Under the pieces are notes generated by a model. That model worked only from the letters and a program-made list of their open reading frames with translations. It was not told where the DNA came from and did no database searches. The translations under genes and the position numbers were made by a program. Positions 9,946-20,827 of a stretch of DNA of 43,284 bases are shown piece after piece; positions within the stretch are counted from its first letter, which is position 1, and every line of letters starts with the position of its first letter. Source of the DNA: Seminavis robusta (Eukaryota; Bacillariophyta; Bacillariophyceae; Naviculales; Naviculaceae); assembly GCA_903772945.1 (NCBI GenBank), contig CAICTM010000902.1, positions 1-43,284 on the forward strand, in the 5' to 3' direction.

Positions 9946-11399
9946 GGCACAAAAAGTTGTCTAGTTTCGTGAAATAATAGGTATTGCAAAGAAATCGATT
10001 GGAGCGTCCAACTGATTTTATGGGAGATGGAGGGTGGAGGGCCTATCCAAAAAGGTGCGGCTGGATGGTTTTGATAAATGAGCATCAATTTCTACTGGTA
10101 ACGGGTACCGTACCGTACCGGTTCAAAAGACATAGATAACTGGTTGGGCCTGTGCTCCCCCTCCATCAGAAAGTCATAGTATCCGCGAATGCTGGCCAGC
10201 ACAGAAATGCTCCAGGTAGATCTGGTAAACCTTTTTCATTAGAATATTGCTTTCTCAAATCCTATATTACCTGACATACCTGTCTAAAGCAGTCTTCCAC
10301 CCATCCGATTGACCCTCAAGATTCGAGCAGTGTCTTTTGATTGACGGCATTCGCGGCCACATTGTCTAATATCTTAGAAGAATAAATCCCACTGGTCCCA
10401 TGAAGGTGCCAAAACGCTTTACATAGATCTACTAGTAGCTCTTTCAGTCTGCATGCAATTCTCAATACACGATCGTGCGAATGCTGTAAGCGCAAGATCA
10501 CTACTGGCTAGTAGATGTCACGGAGGATAGACAACTGCACCATGGCCGAGAGCAAGGTCCGGTAAGCGGAGAAGCCAGGGCAGAGCCCCAAACGAATACC
10601 AGCATGTGGAGCCCGCTTTCATGCCTTTGCTGCAGGGTGAATGCCTGGGATCTGAGCATATCATAGCTGTACTAGTTCGTAGTACGTTAGTGGCACTGGT
10701 AGGCTAGCTATCTACCACAGGTGGTTGTCAGCAGTATTGAGCGTTTGTTTGGGCAAGCAAGAACGGAAGATTCAGAGTTTGCATGGCTCAGCAGGCAATT
10801 TCGCTTTTGCAAACTAATTTATCGTACGGTACTGATAGTGGGCAAAATGACTGACTGACTCACTGACTTTAATTCCTTCCTTTGATGACTGTTGCTCTTT
10901 TCTCAAGGCTCAGATGGACAAAACAGGTCATTGTCCGCAATACATGTGGATGTGCCATACCGGTAGGGATGGGCTCCCTACGGTACAACAAGAGGCGGAG
11001 AGAATGTGTGATGGTTGGTGTTTTGACAAATAGACTGGCTTATTAATCAATCAAATAAGAGATTTATTGCAGGGTCATTTGCTTATGACTGTTCGTAATG
11101 ATTTACATCCGGGTTGGTTTGACGTCGGCCGTTAGAAAAGATCCATTTTCGATTTTCGATCTTCTTCGTCACCGTCTCATTTATTTATTTGTTCTGTGTG
11201 GGGGTTCACGTTTACTTCTATCTTGTGTTGTTGGTGGCATTGGATGATCCTCCACACCTCGAGCTGCACATTGACAAAGACTAAACGTGAACGGGGAGGG
11301 GCTAGTTCGTTAGCATTGGACGATTGGCTACTTAGCTAGCTAGCTAGGAGTGTGCAAGTTGCCTCTACAGGAACCCACTACAGTACGAACACACGCAAA
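9946..11399. promoter_or_regulatory. Shared upstream region of two divergent genes
   Basis: This 1.45-kb region separates the MACPF gene start (9945, minus) from the calpain gene start (11400, plus), so it must hold both promoters. I see no coding frame with support. Visible motifs are a GTACC-type run (about 10107-10122), GACT repeats (10848-10866), AT-rich DNA around 11038-11070 and TAGC units at 11333-11347. No TATA box or operator can be assigned with confidence. Confidence 0.4.
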
Positions 11400-14112
11400 A
11401 TGAAGATTCCCGTCACTCGCAAGCCCGCTCGGTCGCTGTCTCCGATGGCGGTGAAGCAGGCCGACAAAATGCTGCAAGATCGCATCTCCGCCTATGAGAA
11501 AAAGAAAGAGGCTCGTTTGACCGAGAAGGAACGAGAGTTGAAGCGCAAAGAGGAAGAGAGGAAGCGGCGGGATGAAGAATGGAAAAAGAGTCACAATGTC
11601 AAGAAGGAATTGGCTCCTGCCAATGTAGTCAGTCAAGTGCCTTCCCACAAAAAGCCGGCTCGTGCCGCACGATCCCTCTCTCCCACTCGGGCTGCCCCCA
11701 TCAAGAAGAATGTTGGTGAAGCCCGCCAAGATGCCGCTGCATTGGGAGCTGCCGCTCGAGCTCGTGCCAAACAAGATGAAGCCGAGCGCAAGATTCGGGT
11801 AGAAAAGGAAAATCGTGTCAAAGCACAAACCCACACAGCCCATCAAAAAGTTGTCACGGCCCGCATGAACCGGTGGAAAGAGCTTCAGGTCAAACGACTT
11901 GCCGAAGCGGCAAAACGAGCCAAAGCGTTCGGCCATGGACCACCTCCGGAACGGGTGCCCAAAATGAGTGCCCTGTTGGCCATGGGAGGTCCCGAAGCAG
12001 AAGACTACAAGAAAAAGCAAGAGGCCGCAAAATTGGCCGTGTGGAAATCCCATCTCAGAGACAAGTGGGAAATTGTCCGGACCAGTTTTGATGGCATGTC
12101 CAGTTTTGAAGAGAAAAAGGAAATTAAAATCAACACATTCACCACCGATGAGGAAGCCATTCAGGAATTCAAACACAATCCCGAAAAATATCTGGCCATG
12201 CATTTTCACCCTCTACAACCCGAACCCAAAGACTACCATTTTATTCTACGTCCAGGCACGGTTGGATATCAACCCCTCGATGTCAAAAACGATGGCACAG
12301 GACAACGTGTCATTTGGCGACACATTTATCGTCGACTCAAGCCCTTTCCCGACAATCTCTTGCCCGTAAGGTCTTGTGACAAGTACACGGATAACATGAC
12401 ATTTCTGCACCGAAAACTCCATTCGACCTCGTCCAAGCGCATGCCGCTGCTGCCCGGTCGTGGCATGGGACTGGGCGATGAAGCCAATATGGATATGATT
12501 GGGGCCCAAGGAGCATTTCCGGATCATGTGCGTCAAGGAGCATGCGTGGGAGATTGTTGGTTGCTCTCGGCCATTGCCTGTCTTGCGGATTTCGATTGGG
12601 CCATCCAGCGGCTCTTTCGAAAGTCAAAGCCAGGCACAATCAAGGATAAACCAACCGATGAACCCAATCAGTACACAGTGACACTGTGGGATTTGAAAAC
12701 ATGGAAAGAAGTGGACATTGTCGTGGATGAACGACTGCCAGTGCGTGATGATGGAACTGGCTACTTGTTAGGTGCCAAACCTTCCAAGGATGGCAAGTTC
12801 TGGGTCTGTTACCTAGAAAAGGCCGTTGCGATGCATTGTGGGGGCTACGATAAAATTGTTGGTGCGTATTTTTCAAAGAAACAGGACGAAGCTTTGTTTC
12901 TACCATGTCCATGTGCAACTCACTTGTTCGGATTGTGCTTTCAGGCGGCAACCCCACGGATGCCTGGCCCATGTTGACGGGTTCCCGAAACCAATTTGTC
13001 ATCCAAAAGGTACGAGGTACCAGCAAGTACTGGTGCGGTGCAAAGTACAATCCAGAGGACCAAAAGTGGTCTCCACACAGCAATTCGCCACATGACTCTT
13101 CTTCCATGCTATGGAAAGTCAGCTGGCCCAAGGCTGGGGGTGGCGGGGATGGAGATCTCACGGAAGATGAATTGTTCCAGAGAATCATTACCTGGGATGA
13201 ACACAATTTCTTGATTGGGGCTGCCACAGCGGGTACCTCAGATAGGAATACTACTGATGGCATTGTCGACAATCATGCCTACAGCATCATTGACAGTCGA
13301 CAAAACATCTGTGGGACGGGCATCGATCTACTGCTGATCCGAAACCCATGGGGCGAAGGTGGTGAACTCCAGAATGGTGCGTTGCAACACAGAAACACGA
13401 CGAAATCATGGGGTCGTTTGCTCACTCGAGAGTTCTTGTTTTGCTTTGCTTTGTTTGGGCCTGCCCTCTCTTGTTTGTTTGTATGTTAGGGCAATTCATG
13501 AGATCGGGTCCGGGATGGGGCAAGTACCCCAACATCAAAAATGAGCTGAATCCGTCCTTGGAAGATAACGGGCTCTGCTGGGTGACCAAACAGGAATTCT
13601 TCCGCTACTTTCCAAGCGTCTACGTCTGTACTCTCAACATGACACGAATCAAAGACAGCAACTATGTGAACGATCTGGAGGATGACTTTGTCAAGAAACC
13701 AAAGGCAACAGCTCCCAAGCCAAAACCCAAGCCGGCGCCTGTGTCTCCCAAGAAAAAGACCATTATCCGGCATGCTCCCCAACAGGAAAAATGGTCTCCT
13801 CATGCCATCGACACATCATCGGATCCCAACTCTACCCACAAGATTGTTGTCACCACGTTCAATGGTGGCTATTCTTTTTCGGACATCAACAAGAAGGATG
13901 TGGCAGGAACAGCGATCCAGAAGGGTGTGGATGAGTTCCGAGCCAATCCGGACAAGTACGTGTCCATGGTGTACCAGAACAGCATGGTGGAGGAGGGCTG
14001 GCCCGTCGACAAGCACCGGTACACATTGTTTTTGCGTGCTGGAACGGAGGATCTGGATGTGAATGCCGCTCCTGGTGGTAAGAAAACCTTGTTGACCAAC
14101 GTTCGTCGGTAA
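11400..14112 (+). CDS. Calpain-type cysteine protease (838 aa, 3 exons)
   Basis: Exons 11400-12861, 12945-13376 and 13490-14112 join in frame across GT-AG introns of 83 and 113 nt. ATG 11400 follows CAAA; the open frame extends upstream only from a non-ATG codon. Residues 1-200 are basic, with a charged coiled coil (about 33-66). The papain-fold calpain core holds all three catalytic residues: Cys386 in GACVGDCWLLSA, His598 in DNHAYSI and Asn621 in LIRNPWG. There are no EF-hands. A ~70-residue module precedes the core (about 240-300) and a similar one ends the protein (about 749-828). Both share TTF/NTF, (E/D)EF-x-x-NP-(E/D)KY-(L/V)-(A/S)-M and LR-(P/A)-GT. Calpains are intracellular, usually calcium-regulated processing proteases; calcium dependence cannot be read here. 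Substrates are unknown. Confidence 0.9.
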
Positions 14113-14831
14113 CGGTCGATGGATTGCATGTGAGGCAAGTCATGGTGAAAATAGACAAACGAGCGAACGTACGAACACCCGAAAAAACGTGGAGAAAAAA
14201 CGAAAGCAGGGATATTATGATGGCGGGATGGATTCCCCATCATTCGGTAGCTGGAGCTTTATTAAACGTAGTAAACGGAAAAGGTTGTATGAGTTGTGGT
14301 TGCTTCGCCGGCCTCGTTTAGCACTGTAGTCCTACTGCTAGAGCTAGAGCTAGCTAACTACATATTGAAAGATCCTTTTAGTGCGACGTCGTGCATCGAA
14401 GTGTGGAATGGCACTCTTATGAGACCAGTCACCGGATTTTCGTCACGGAACTTACATGTATGACTTACGGTGGCGTCGGCCTCGTTGACCGTCGCCCTAT
14501 CCCTAGAGCTACTGCACTGCGACTTTTTGCCTCGCACTGTCGTTCTGCATTTCGTCCCTGAACGTGTGCTTAAACTATGACTACTGTATTCATTTTTGGT
14601 AGATTGTTGGCACTCGTCGGCAGGATGCTCTCGGGTTGTTGCTTTGAATGCTTCGATTCGATTGCCGAGTTGGTTGTCGGCAGTCTCCAGATCTCTGCTA
14701 CGGCACTACCGGTATATAGAGACACAAACCTACACAGCAAAAAAAAATACCAAACACAAACCACAAAGGTTCCACTTTTTCCCTTGCTCTGGGTCATACA
14801 TAACCGCATCCGTCCGTCTCGACTAATTATT
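14113..14831. other. Intergenic region between convergent genes
   Basis: No gene is seen. It contains the 3' ends of the calpain gene (plus) and the cysteine-repeat gene (minus). A TTTATTAAA element at 14256-14266 could serve in polyadenylation. Short ORFs on both strands have no features. Confidence 0.5.
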
Positions 14832-15746
14832 TCAAAACAACACCCCTAGTACAAGCCATACCACTGCAGCAGTCCCCTGCAATCTCCAATATGCGGCCGA
14901 AGATTCCGTCTGAGCTTCTACAGCGACTCCATCGCCCTCTACCTCAATATCTTCTTGTTCTGTGACGACAAGTGAGGCTTCACTGCAATCCTCCGACGTG
15001 AAGACTCGGTAGTTGTCGCCCCCCGCCTTGCACTCTTTGGGGCAATTGGATCCGCATAATTTACAGGAGCCTTGTGGATTTCTGTGATAGACGGTAGTGT
15101 CGCACTCGACGTCTTCCTCATCATTGGAATCATCACTCATTCCTCCTTGTCCTCCTCCACCATTTCCCATTCCATTTCCTCCACCCATTCCATTTCCACC
15201 TCCACCGCCACTCGTAGCATCATCTGCAGTTGTTGTTGTAGTCCCCATTCCATCACAATCATCTGAAGTGAATACCATGTAACTGGTGCTATTGGGACTG
15301 CATTCGGCAGGACAGAGATCGGGACACAACGTGCATTCTCCCGATGGATTCAAGTGAAATACGGTCGTATCGCAAGATCCGGCTGCTCCAACGGATTCGT
15401 CACTCATCATCATCATTCCGCCACCTTGTTCTCCCATTCCTTGTCCACCATCAGGCGGCGGCCCTCCTCCACCTCCACCACCTCCTCCCCCTTGAGCATC
15501 CGGTGGCGGTCCACCAGCACCACCTCCACCTCCTCCTACGGTTCCTTGTCCATCGCAATCACTGGCCGTAAAGACTTGATAGGCGGCATTGTCGGGATCG
15601 CATTCGGGAGGACAAAAGTCTTGACACTGCACACAATTCCCCTGAGGACTCACATGGTACACAGTAGTGTCACAGGTCTGAGCGACTACTCCACCAGAAA
15701 GGCAGGACAGTAGCAGTAGCAAAGCAAACCTCATCATCGTCGTCAT
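14832..15746 (-). CDS. Secreted protein with three six-cysteine repeats and Gly-rich linkers (304 aa)
   Basis: The chosen start is ATG 15746, because it places a signal peptide (MRFALLLLLSCLSGGVVA, residues 5-22) at the N-terminus. An in-frame ATG 29 codons upstream (15833) would add an unlikely leader. Three repeats (residues 25-64, 125-164 and 215-254) begin CDTTV(Y/F)H and have identical cysteine spacing: C-x12-C-x2-C-x3-C-x3-C-x14-C. Each contains CP-x-EC and YxVF-T-(A/S)-x-D-C. They are separated by long Gly, Gly-Pro and Gly-Met-Asn runs. The C-terminus (about 290-304) is hydrophobic with no charged tail, like a GPI-anchor signal. Six cysteines per unit suggest three disulfides each. I do not recognise the domain; a role in the cell wall, mucilage or surface is inference. 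Confidence 0.8.
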   Translation of the reverse strand: MTTMMRFALLLLLSCLSGGVVAQTCDTTVYHVSPQGNCVQCQDFCPPECDPDNAAYQVFTASDCDGQGTVGGGGGGAGGPPPDAQGGGGGGGGGGPPPDGGQGMGEQGGGMMMMSDESVGAAGSCDTTVFHLNPSGECTLCPDLCPAECSPNSTSYMVFTSDDCDGMGTTTTTADDATSGGGGGNGMGGGNGMGNGGGGQGGMSDDSNDEEDVECDTTVYHRNPQGSCKLCGSNCPKECKAGGDNYRVFTSEDCSEASLVVTEQEDIEVEGDGVAVEAQTESSAAYWRLQGTAAVVWLVLGVLF

Positions 15747-16653
15747 GGTCCTCTCTGGGAAGATGAAAAAACAAAGAGCACTCGAGAAGATCCAGCCAGG
15801 TGGCGGGCTTCCGTCCGCGATCAAAAAAGCCATTTTGCAGGACCGGCATCGTTATTAGGAATAGTGCTAACATTGAGTCAAGTCGAGTCAAGTCAGTGTG
15901 TCAGTCCGGTGTTTGATGAGCCAGCCAAACGTGGACATGAGTGAGTAAGACTCTGGAGTTATGTGGTTCTTTGAATGAGGTACAGTAGCATGATTTAAAG
16001 ATCGCAATAGTGATGTTTATGGGTAGTGGCTCCGGTGTATGTCTTGTTTCCAACAGTGATTCTTTTATAGCGCTTGGCCTGCTTTTGGATATCTATTGAG
16101 TATTAGTTTAGTCCTATTCGGTAGGATTGGATTAGGATAGGTAGAGGAGTACCAGCATTCTACTGCTGGGCCAAAAAGAATTTTAGGATGTCCGACCCTT
16201 TTAGGATTAAGCCAATATGGGCTTTTCCATGCGTACCTCTACTGGTGCTGCGCAGTATTGCGTTGCACCCCTACTGGAGCAGAGGTGCACCGATGACCGG
16301 CAAATGAACCAGTCAGCGGGCAGGGTGGACAGTCCCACTCTTCTATTTGCACCAGCACGACAGTGATGGCAGGCGATTCTATTTCTGCGAAGACAACAAC
16401 CAAGTCACGAGTGACGCACTAGAGGTTCGCATTGAAGGTCACGTTTGACACCGAGTCATGCTTCGGAGTACCGTAACGGAAGCCTTAAGAGGGGGAACGA
16501 GTATGCATGCCACCTATGGCGACAGGCCGACTTACCGCATTGGTGCGAAAGTGTCCAGCGATAGTACTGTTTCTGTATGCTAGAAAGTGCTGTGTACAAT
16601 TAAGCTAGTTTATGGATTTACTGCTCACAAATTGAGCCAAAGCAACGACTGGT
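15747..16653. other. Intergenic region
   Basis: No gene is supported. 15747-15900 is the upstream flank of the cysteine-repeat gene. At 16181-16207 there is TTTTAGGATGTCCGACC, resembling TTTTAGGAGCGACC at 20035-20050 on the far side of the Crypton gene. These could lie near the ends of that element. Confidence 0.35.
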
Positions 16654-17046
16654 ATGGTAAAGAAGGATTACACGAGCTTCCAGAGTGTCTGGATTCATAC
16701 CGGAGCCCACCGCCTACAGGTAGCTACCTTCCTGGAAAGCAAGGGGCCCTTGTTCTGTGGGCTGCTTCTTCTTGATGGCAGGAAAGTCCGGGTCAAGTGG
16801 TCTTCGATTCGCGAGATTTTCGAAGGGCCAAGTGAAAGCGGCATGGATGAGATTGCGGGTCTCGGTGCCTGGCGCCCTCAGAGAGAGTACGTGGTGGCTC
16901 CCTACCGTGTGGGGGCAAGTGGACTTGAGAACTCCCAGTTGCGCCAGGAGAATAATGCCCTTCGCAACCGTGTTCTCCAATTGGAGAGCCGTGTCCAGCA
17001 GATCGAGGATTTCCTCCATGACAGCGATCTCCCTAGTGGTTTTTAG
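16654..17046 (+). CDS. Unrecognised 130-aa protein with C-terminal coiled coil
   Basis: ATG 16654 to TAG gives 130 residues. Residues ~10-60 look like a small globular beta-rich fold (LFCGLLLLDGRKVRVKWSSI). Residues ~92-122 form a heptad-like coiled coil (NSQLRQENNALRNRVLQLES). It ends 91 bp from the end of the recombinase gene, tail to tail. It may be a second ORF of the Crypton, because it lies between the recombinase and the TTTTAGGA-type motif at 16181, or simply a neighbouring host gene. No function can be assigned. Confidence 0.55.
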   Translation: MVKKDYTSFQSVWIHTGAHRLQVATFLESKGPLFCGLLLLDGRKVRVKWSSIREIFEGPSESGMDEIAGLGAWRPQREYVVAPYRVGASGLENSQLRQENNALRNRVLQLESRVQQIEDFLHDSDLPSGF

Positions 17047-17136
17047 AGTAGAGTAATTTAAAATAATTGACTACTTTTTTGTTATTCCTACTGTCCTACT
17101 CTCCTACCATCGTTGTTGTTGTTGTTGCTGTTGTCT

Positions 17137-19705
17137 TCACTGCGAAAGCTCCGTTGCTGTCGTTGGTTTCGATTTGCCTCGTGGTTTACCCACCTTGATG
17201 TAGTTCAATCGCTGCAAAGCTTTTACCAAGTTGCCGACAGAAAGTTTGGCTTCTTGAAATAGAGCCTCCCATTCGGCGACAACTGCAATCGGCTGCATCT
17301 TCTCTTTTTTTGCATACTCGCTAATGCCCTTGATCAGTCGGTTGGTGTATGAGTAGAGGTCGCGGGGCAGATGTTTCCTCCACTTAGTGGCATGGGCTGT
17401 ATTCCGGCCTGCAATTCCACCGTATTCGTCGGCATAAGTGTTGAGGCCAAACCATTCGTCCCAAACGTCCGCCAAGCAGGAATGTCGCTGTTGCATGCGG
17501 AAGTTCCGGTGATCTCCAGGCCCGGTTGGTGGTGGAGCACCATCAACAATAAGTGGGATCGATTCGGCCACTAGGTCTGGTGGGGATCCCGCTGTTCCAT
17601 TTTGTTCCACAGCCATTGGAGAACCCTGTTCCTGGGATCGACCTTCCTCCAAAAGCTCTTCTACATCGTCAGTGGAAAAGAAGGCGTCTTCTTCGTTGTC
17701 GTCCTCGGTAGTAGCTTCTGTAGTACTCTCCACTACCATTTTCGTGCCAGCTTCAATTAGAGTGTTGCCGAGTGCTTGCTGGGCTAGCATCTGTTGCAGC
17801 TGCCCTTGTTGGAGCCTAAGAAAACCATTCCCCACTGTGTCATTCAATTGGTCCACCTTAGCTCCCAAGTTGAACACAGCGTCATGGTTAGCAGCAAGCC
17901 TTTGGTTAACGCCCGGGAGTACTTTCTCCAAGTCGGCCTCCATCGGATTGTTGTTGCTACGGTTGCTTAGTGTCAATTTCATTTGTTCTAAGTAGTCCTG
18001 TAAAGTGTGGTAAATAAAGCACCGGTGAGCAGCAGACAACAAAGCCAGTGGACGAAAGCCACGGTATACTGACCTTAAAAAGTTCCGAGTTGAAAACTGG
18101 CAACTCTTCGAAAATTGGGTGTCCATTGCGATCGTCGTGCAGCACAAGCATGGCTGCAGCATCCTGTAAAAACACAATACAGAGGTCCTGAAAAAAACGT
18201 AGAGTCTCCAATGCGGTTGCTTTCTCGCACTCTGGGTCCTCGTCGTGGAGTTCTTCTAGCATTCCAAAGGAAAAGCCAAGTGGTAGCAACTCGCAGAGTT
18301 CTCGTGACGGCATCACTGTCGTTCGTAGATTGTAGTACATGCCGTTGCAAGAATTGAAGCCGGCCATGTTTCTCATTGCATTCATTGGAAGTTTGGAGCT
18401 GTAGCTTGTATCATACACCTTTTGCTCCCACTGACCCATCTGCCTGACTTCTTCTGCACAAACTTCTAAGAGGTTGAGGAGCTTTGTGCCAAGATTGCGC
18501 CCAAGATGCAGCTGCTTGTTCCAGGGCAACCTAAGATCTTTCAGAACCTTCTTGATGTGGTCGGTGTAGCTGTCATTGCTCATTTCCTTGGTCTTGTCAT
18601 TGCTGTAGACGTCCACTAGAAATTTGATGTCAAACCAGGTCTCGTTGTTCATCCAATCCTCCACGGTCATGCTCTGGAATTCGTTGGTGACATAGATGCG
18701 AAACATCATGTAGAACGAAATAGCCCCAATGCAGCAAAGGCGTACATCTTTGTGACGGGTAGCACGTCCATATTGCATCTTTCCCTGTGTCGTCTTGCCT
18801 TGGGCAATTTGCATCACCATCAGGAACATTGCGTGTACATCAATATCTTTCTTTGGGGGCCTAAGTCCAAAAAAGTCTGATACGTCTGCCTTGTAGATTG
18901 ATTCACCACGCAATATGCCACAGGTAAGATACAGCAAACAAGCCCTGTGCCGTAAGTAGGTCGATAGTGACCGGTGTGCGGTGCAGTGACTGTCATTCCA
19001 GAATCGTTGCTCCAGCTCCGGATACTTGTCCACAATCTGGTATGGGGCAAATGTACCGTCCATCTTCTCGGCATACTGCGCTTTCTTCAGGGCAGGTGCC
19101 CTTTCTTTCACATGATTGGCCAAGTTCTTGAGGTCCTGTGTCCAGATGAACTCCCACGCAAGATTACAGACATTGCGTCCAACCTGATCTGTGTGAATGT
19201 TGCGCATTACTGTCTTGTATTGATTGAAACTCTGCAAACTGAGAGGTTTCTTGGGTGTGGGATACTGTAGCTGTGGATTCGCAGTGTCAAAGAAGACTCC
19301 ACAAACCTTCTGGTAATCTTCCTGGTCAAACTTGGCGCCGTTTTGCCTCCTTGCTTTGTTGCCACCTCTGCTCTTCTGCTCTCTGAAGGCCTGGTAGAAC
19401 ATAAACCTAAGAACCTTTTCATAGCTGATGTTCTGCTTGAATGGGCTGGCTGAGTAGTTGAGATCACAGAAGCTTTCAAACTCCTGTATCTTGGGATTGT
19501 AGGCACACTTGGTGTTGTCTGGGATGATGCGTTGTCTTGCATCATTCACAAAGTCTCTCATCCTAGTAGTTGCAATAGTTTCATGCACCGTCGCCAATGG
19601 CATTCCTCCAGTAGCTCGTGCAGCAACAAGCGGTGGGTTCATGGCGGCCTGCGCCGCCGCTGCTGCGGCGGTGGCTGGTGCCGGAGCAGTCCTATGCCTT
19701 GGCAT
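17137..19705 (-). CDS. Crypton-type tyrosine recombinase with GCR1_C-like C-terminal domain (830 aa, 2 exons)
   Basis: Exons 19705-18074 and 17997-17137 join in phase 0 across a 76-nt GT-AG intron (AAG|GTCAGT...TTACAG|GAC). The N-terminus is Ala/Pro-rich. Residues ~50-460 match the plan of Crypton recombinases: catalytic Arg266 in GILRGES, H-x-x-R at 400-403 (HLGRNLG), G-x-W at 424-426 and the nucleophile candidate Tyr435 (or Tyr431). Residues ~568-630 are a coiled coil, then an acidic linker. Residues ~721-775 resemble the GCR1_C/Ndc10-type DNA-binding domain (VWDEWFGL, GGIAGRN, KWRKHLP). Cryptons move as circular DNA cut and joined by the recombinase. The frame is uninterrupted, so the copy looks intact or domesticated. 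No terminal inverted repeats are expected for the class, and I could not fix its ends. Confidence 0.8.
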
Positions 19706-19959
19706 GGTCTTGTTGTGGTTGTGTTGTTGTGGTGTGGTGTGGGTCTTTCGTTCTATTGTATTATTTCGAGTTACTCTACGGTGGTACTCTACGGTACGGT
19801 GAAATCCATCATTGGAGCGTCCTGGGGTGATCGGCTTGCTTTTTTGCTGGCAACAGAAGCTACCAGTCCGCCTGAATCAGGTGGGCTGGCTAAAATGGCG
19901 CGCCTCATAAGTCCACGAATGGTAACCCTATATCCACCACCCAAAATATCACGGGATAT

Positions 19960-19978
19960 TTCGCGCACCCTGCGCGAA
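19960..19978. repeat. 8-bp perfect hairpin TTCGCGCA-ccc-TGCGCGAA
   Basis: Arms at 19960-19967 and 19971-19978 are exact complements with a 3-nt loop, about 250 bp upstream of the recombinase start codon. It could be a recombinase or regulatory site of the Crypton; this is inference. Confidence 0.5.
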
Positions 19979-20337
19979 TGGGAGATGATCTAAAGACTGG
20001 CCAAAATAGGAGGCAGCTAAAATAGAGGCCGATCATTTTAGGAGCGACCAAAACACCTTGGGGCTTTACTCGGTGTAGCTGTTGGATCTTACTTGTGGAT
20101 TGGATCTTGGGGCTTTCGTACGAATAATTGGCGTGTGTACCGGTACGAACGTGTTGGCAAGATTGAGAAGGGATCTCATCTGCGATGACACATGGTTCGA
20201 ATGAGGACTTTGTGTGCACCAAGTCCTGCATGTGCTCGATCGAAGTGGGGCTTCTCTCCTACTGTACCCACTCTGTAGGAACTGGTACAACTTCTACACA
20301 CATCGATCGAGTTCTTTGGCGGTTGAGGTGCTATTCC

Positions 20338-20446
20338 CGAAATCCAAATAAATAATGTGGAATCCAAATAAATAATGTGGATTCCAAATAAATAATGTGG
20401 ATTTCAAATAAATAATGTGGATTCCAGATTATTTATTTGGATTTCG
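20338..20446. repeat. 19-bp perfect inverted repeat enclosing four 20-bp tandem repeats
   Basis: The left arm CGAAATCCAAATAAATAAT (20338-20356) and the right arm ATTATTTATTTGGATTTCG (20428-20446) are exact complements. Between and overlapping them are four head-to-tail 20-bp units of the form AxTyCAAATAAATAATGTGG (20341-20420) that differ only in their first few bases. The right arm is thus a reversed partial unit. Each unit carries an AAATAAATAA core. Strong hairpin potential; origin unknown. Confidence 0.9.
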
Positions 20447-20683
20447 ATCGATGCGGTGATGATGACCACTCCCACGTTCTTCGAAAGATAGATAGATGTT
20501 CCAACGACTCCACTTGGCCGCAGCTTGCTTGGGCCCGAGTAGCACGTTTCACGGAAGTTCTTGAGAGTGGACTCATCCGACCTCTGTCACTGATCCGAAT
20601 GTATGTGACATCTATCTATCTGTTCACAACATAACAACCATCCGCTCACAAAACAGCAACAAAACAACTCCAACTCAATCGAT

Positions 20684-20700
20684 CAGTCAGTCAGTCAGTC
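20684..20700. repeat. (CAGT)n microsatellite
   Basis: Four CAGT units plus one base, 128 bp upstream of the start codon at 20828. Confidence 0.85.
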
Positions 20701-20827
20701 AAGTCAGCGAGCCACTTTGAATGCATCGGCACAATACAGACACACGAACGAGTTGTCATCCATAAAACCAATCAATCTTATTCTGTAGAAAGCCAAACAC
20801 GCTATCATACAAATCCAAACAACCATA

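Larger units (their letters stand above)
19706..20827. other. Intergenic region; 5' flank of the Crypton and a repeat cluster
   Basis: No gene is supported. 19828-20055 has several (C)TAAAAT/CCAAAAT units, an 8-bp hairpin (19960-19978), and TGATCGGC (about 19829) facing GCCGATCA (about 20028). This part may belong to the Crypton 5' end. 20338-20446 is an inverted repeat enclosing tandem repeats, listed separately. 20684-20700 is a CAGT microsatellite just ahead of the next gene. Confidence 0.45.

Noticed and set aside
11340..12209. 289-codon open frame on the minus strand
   Set aside because: It is antisense to the calpain N-terminal exon, whose plus-strand reading has catalytic motifs and clean splice sites. 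The minus frame is a composition shadow.
15097..15713. Plus-strand Ser/Pro/His-rich frames
   Set aside because: They are shadows of Gly-rich linkers and cysteine repeats of the minus-strand secreted protein.
17137..18177. 346-codon minus-strand frame as a separate second gene of the Crypton
   Set aside because: A good intron (18073-17998) links it in phase to the recombinase exon, so it is the second exon, not an independent ORF.
20341..20420. Repeat array considered as CRISPR
   Set aside because: The 20-bp units are head to tail with no spacers, and the genome is eukaryotic.
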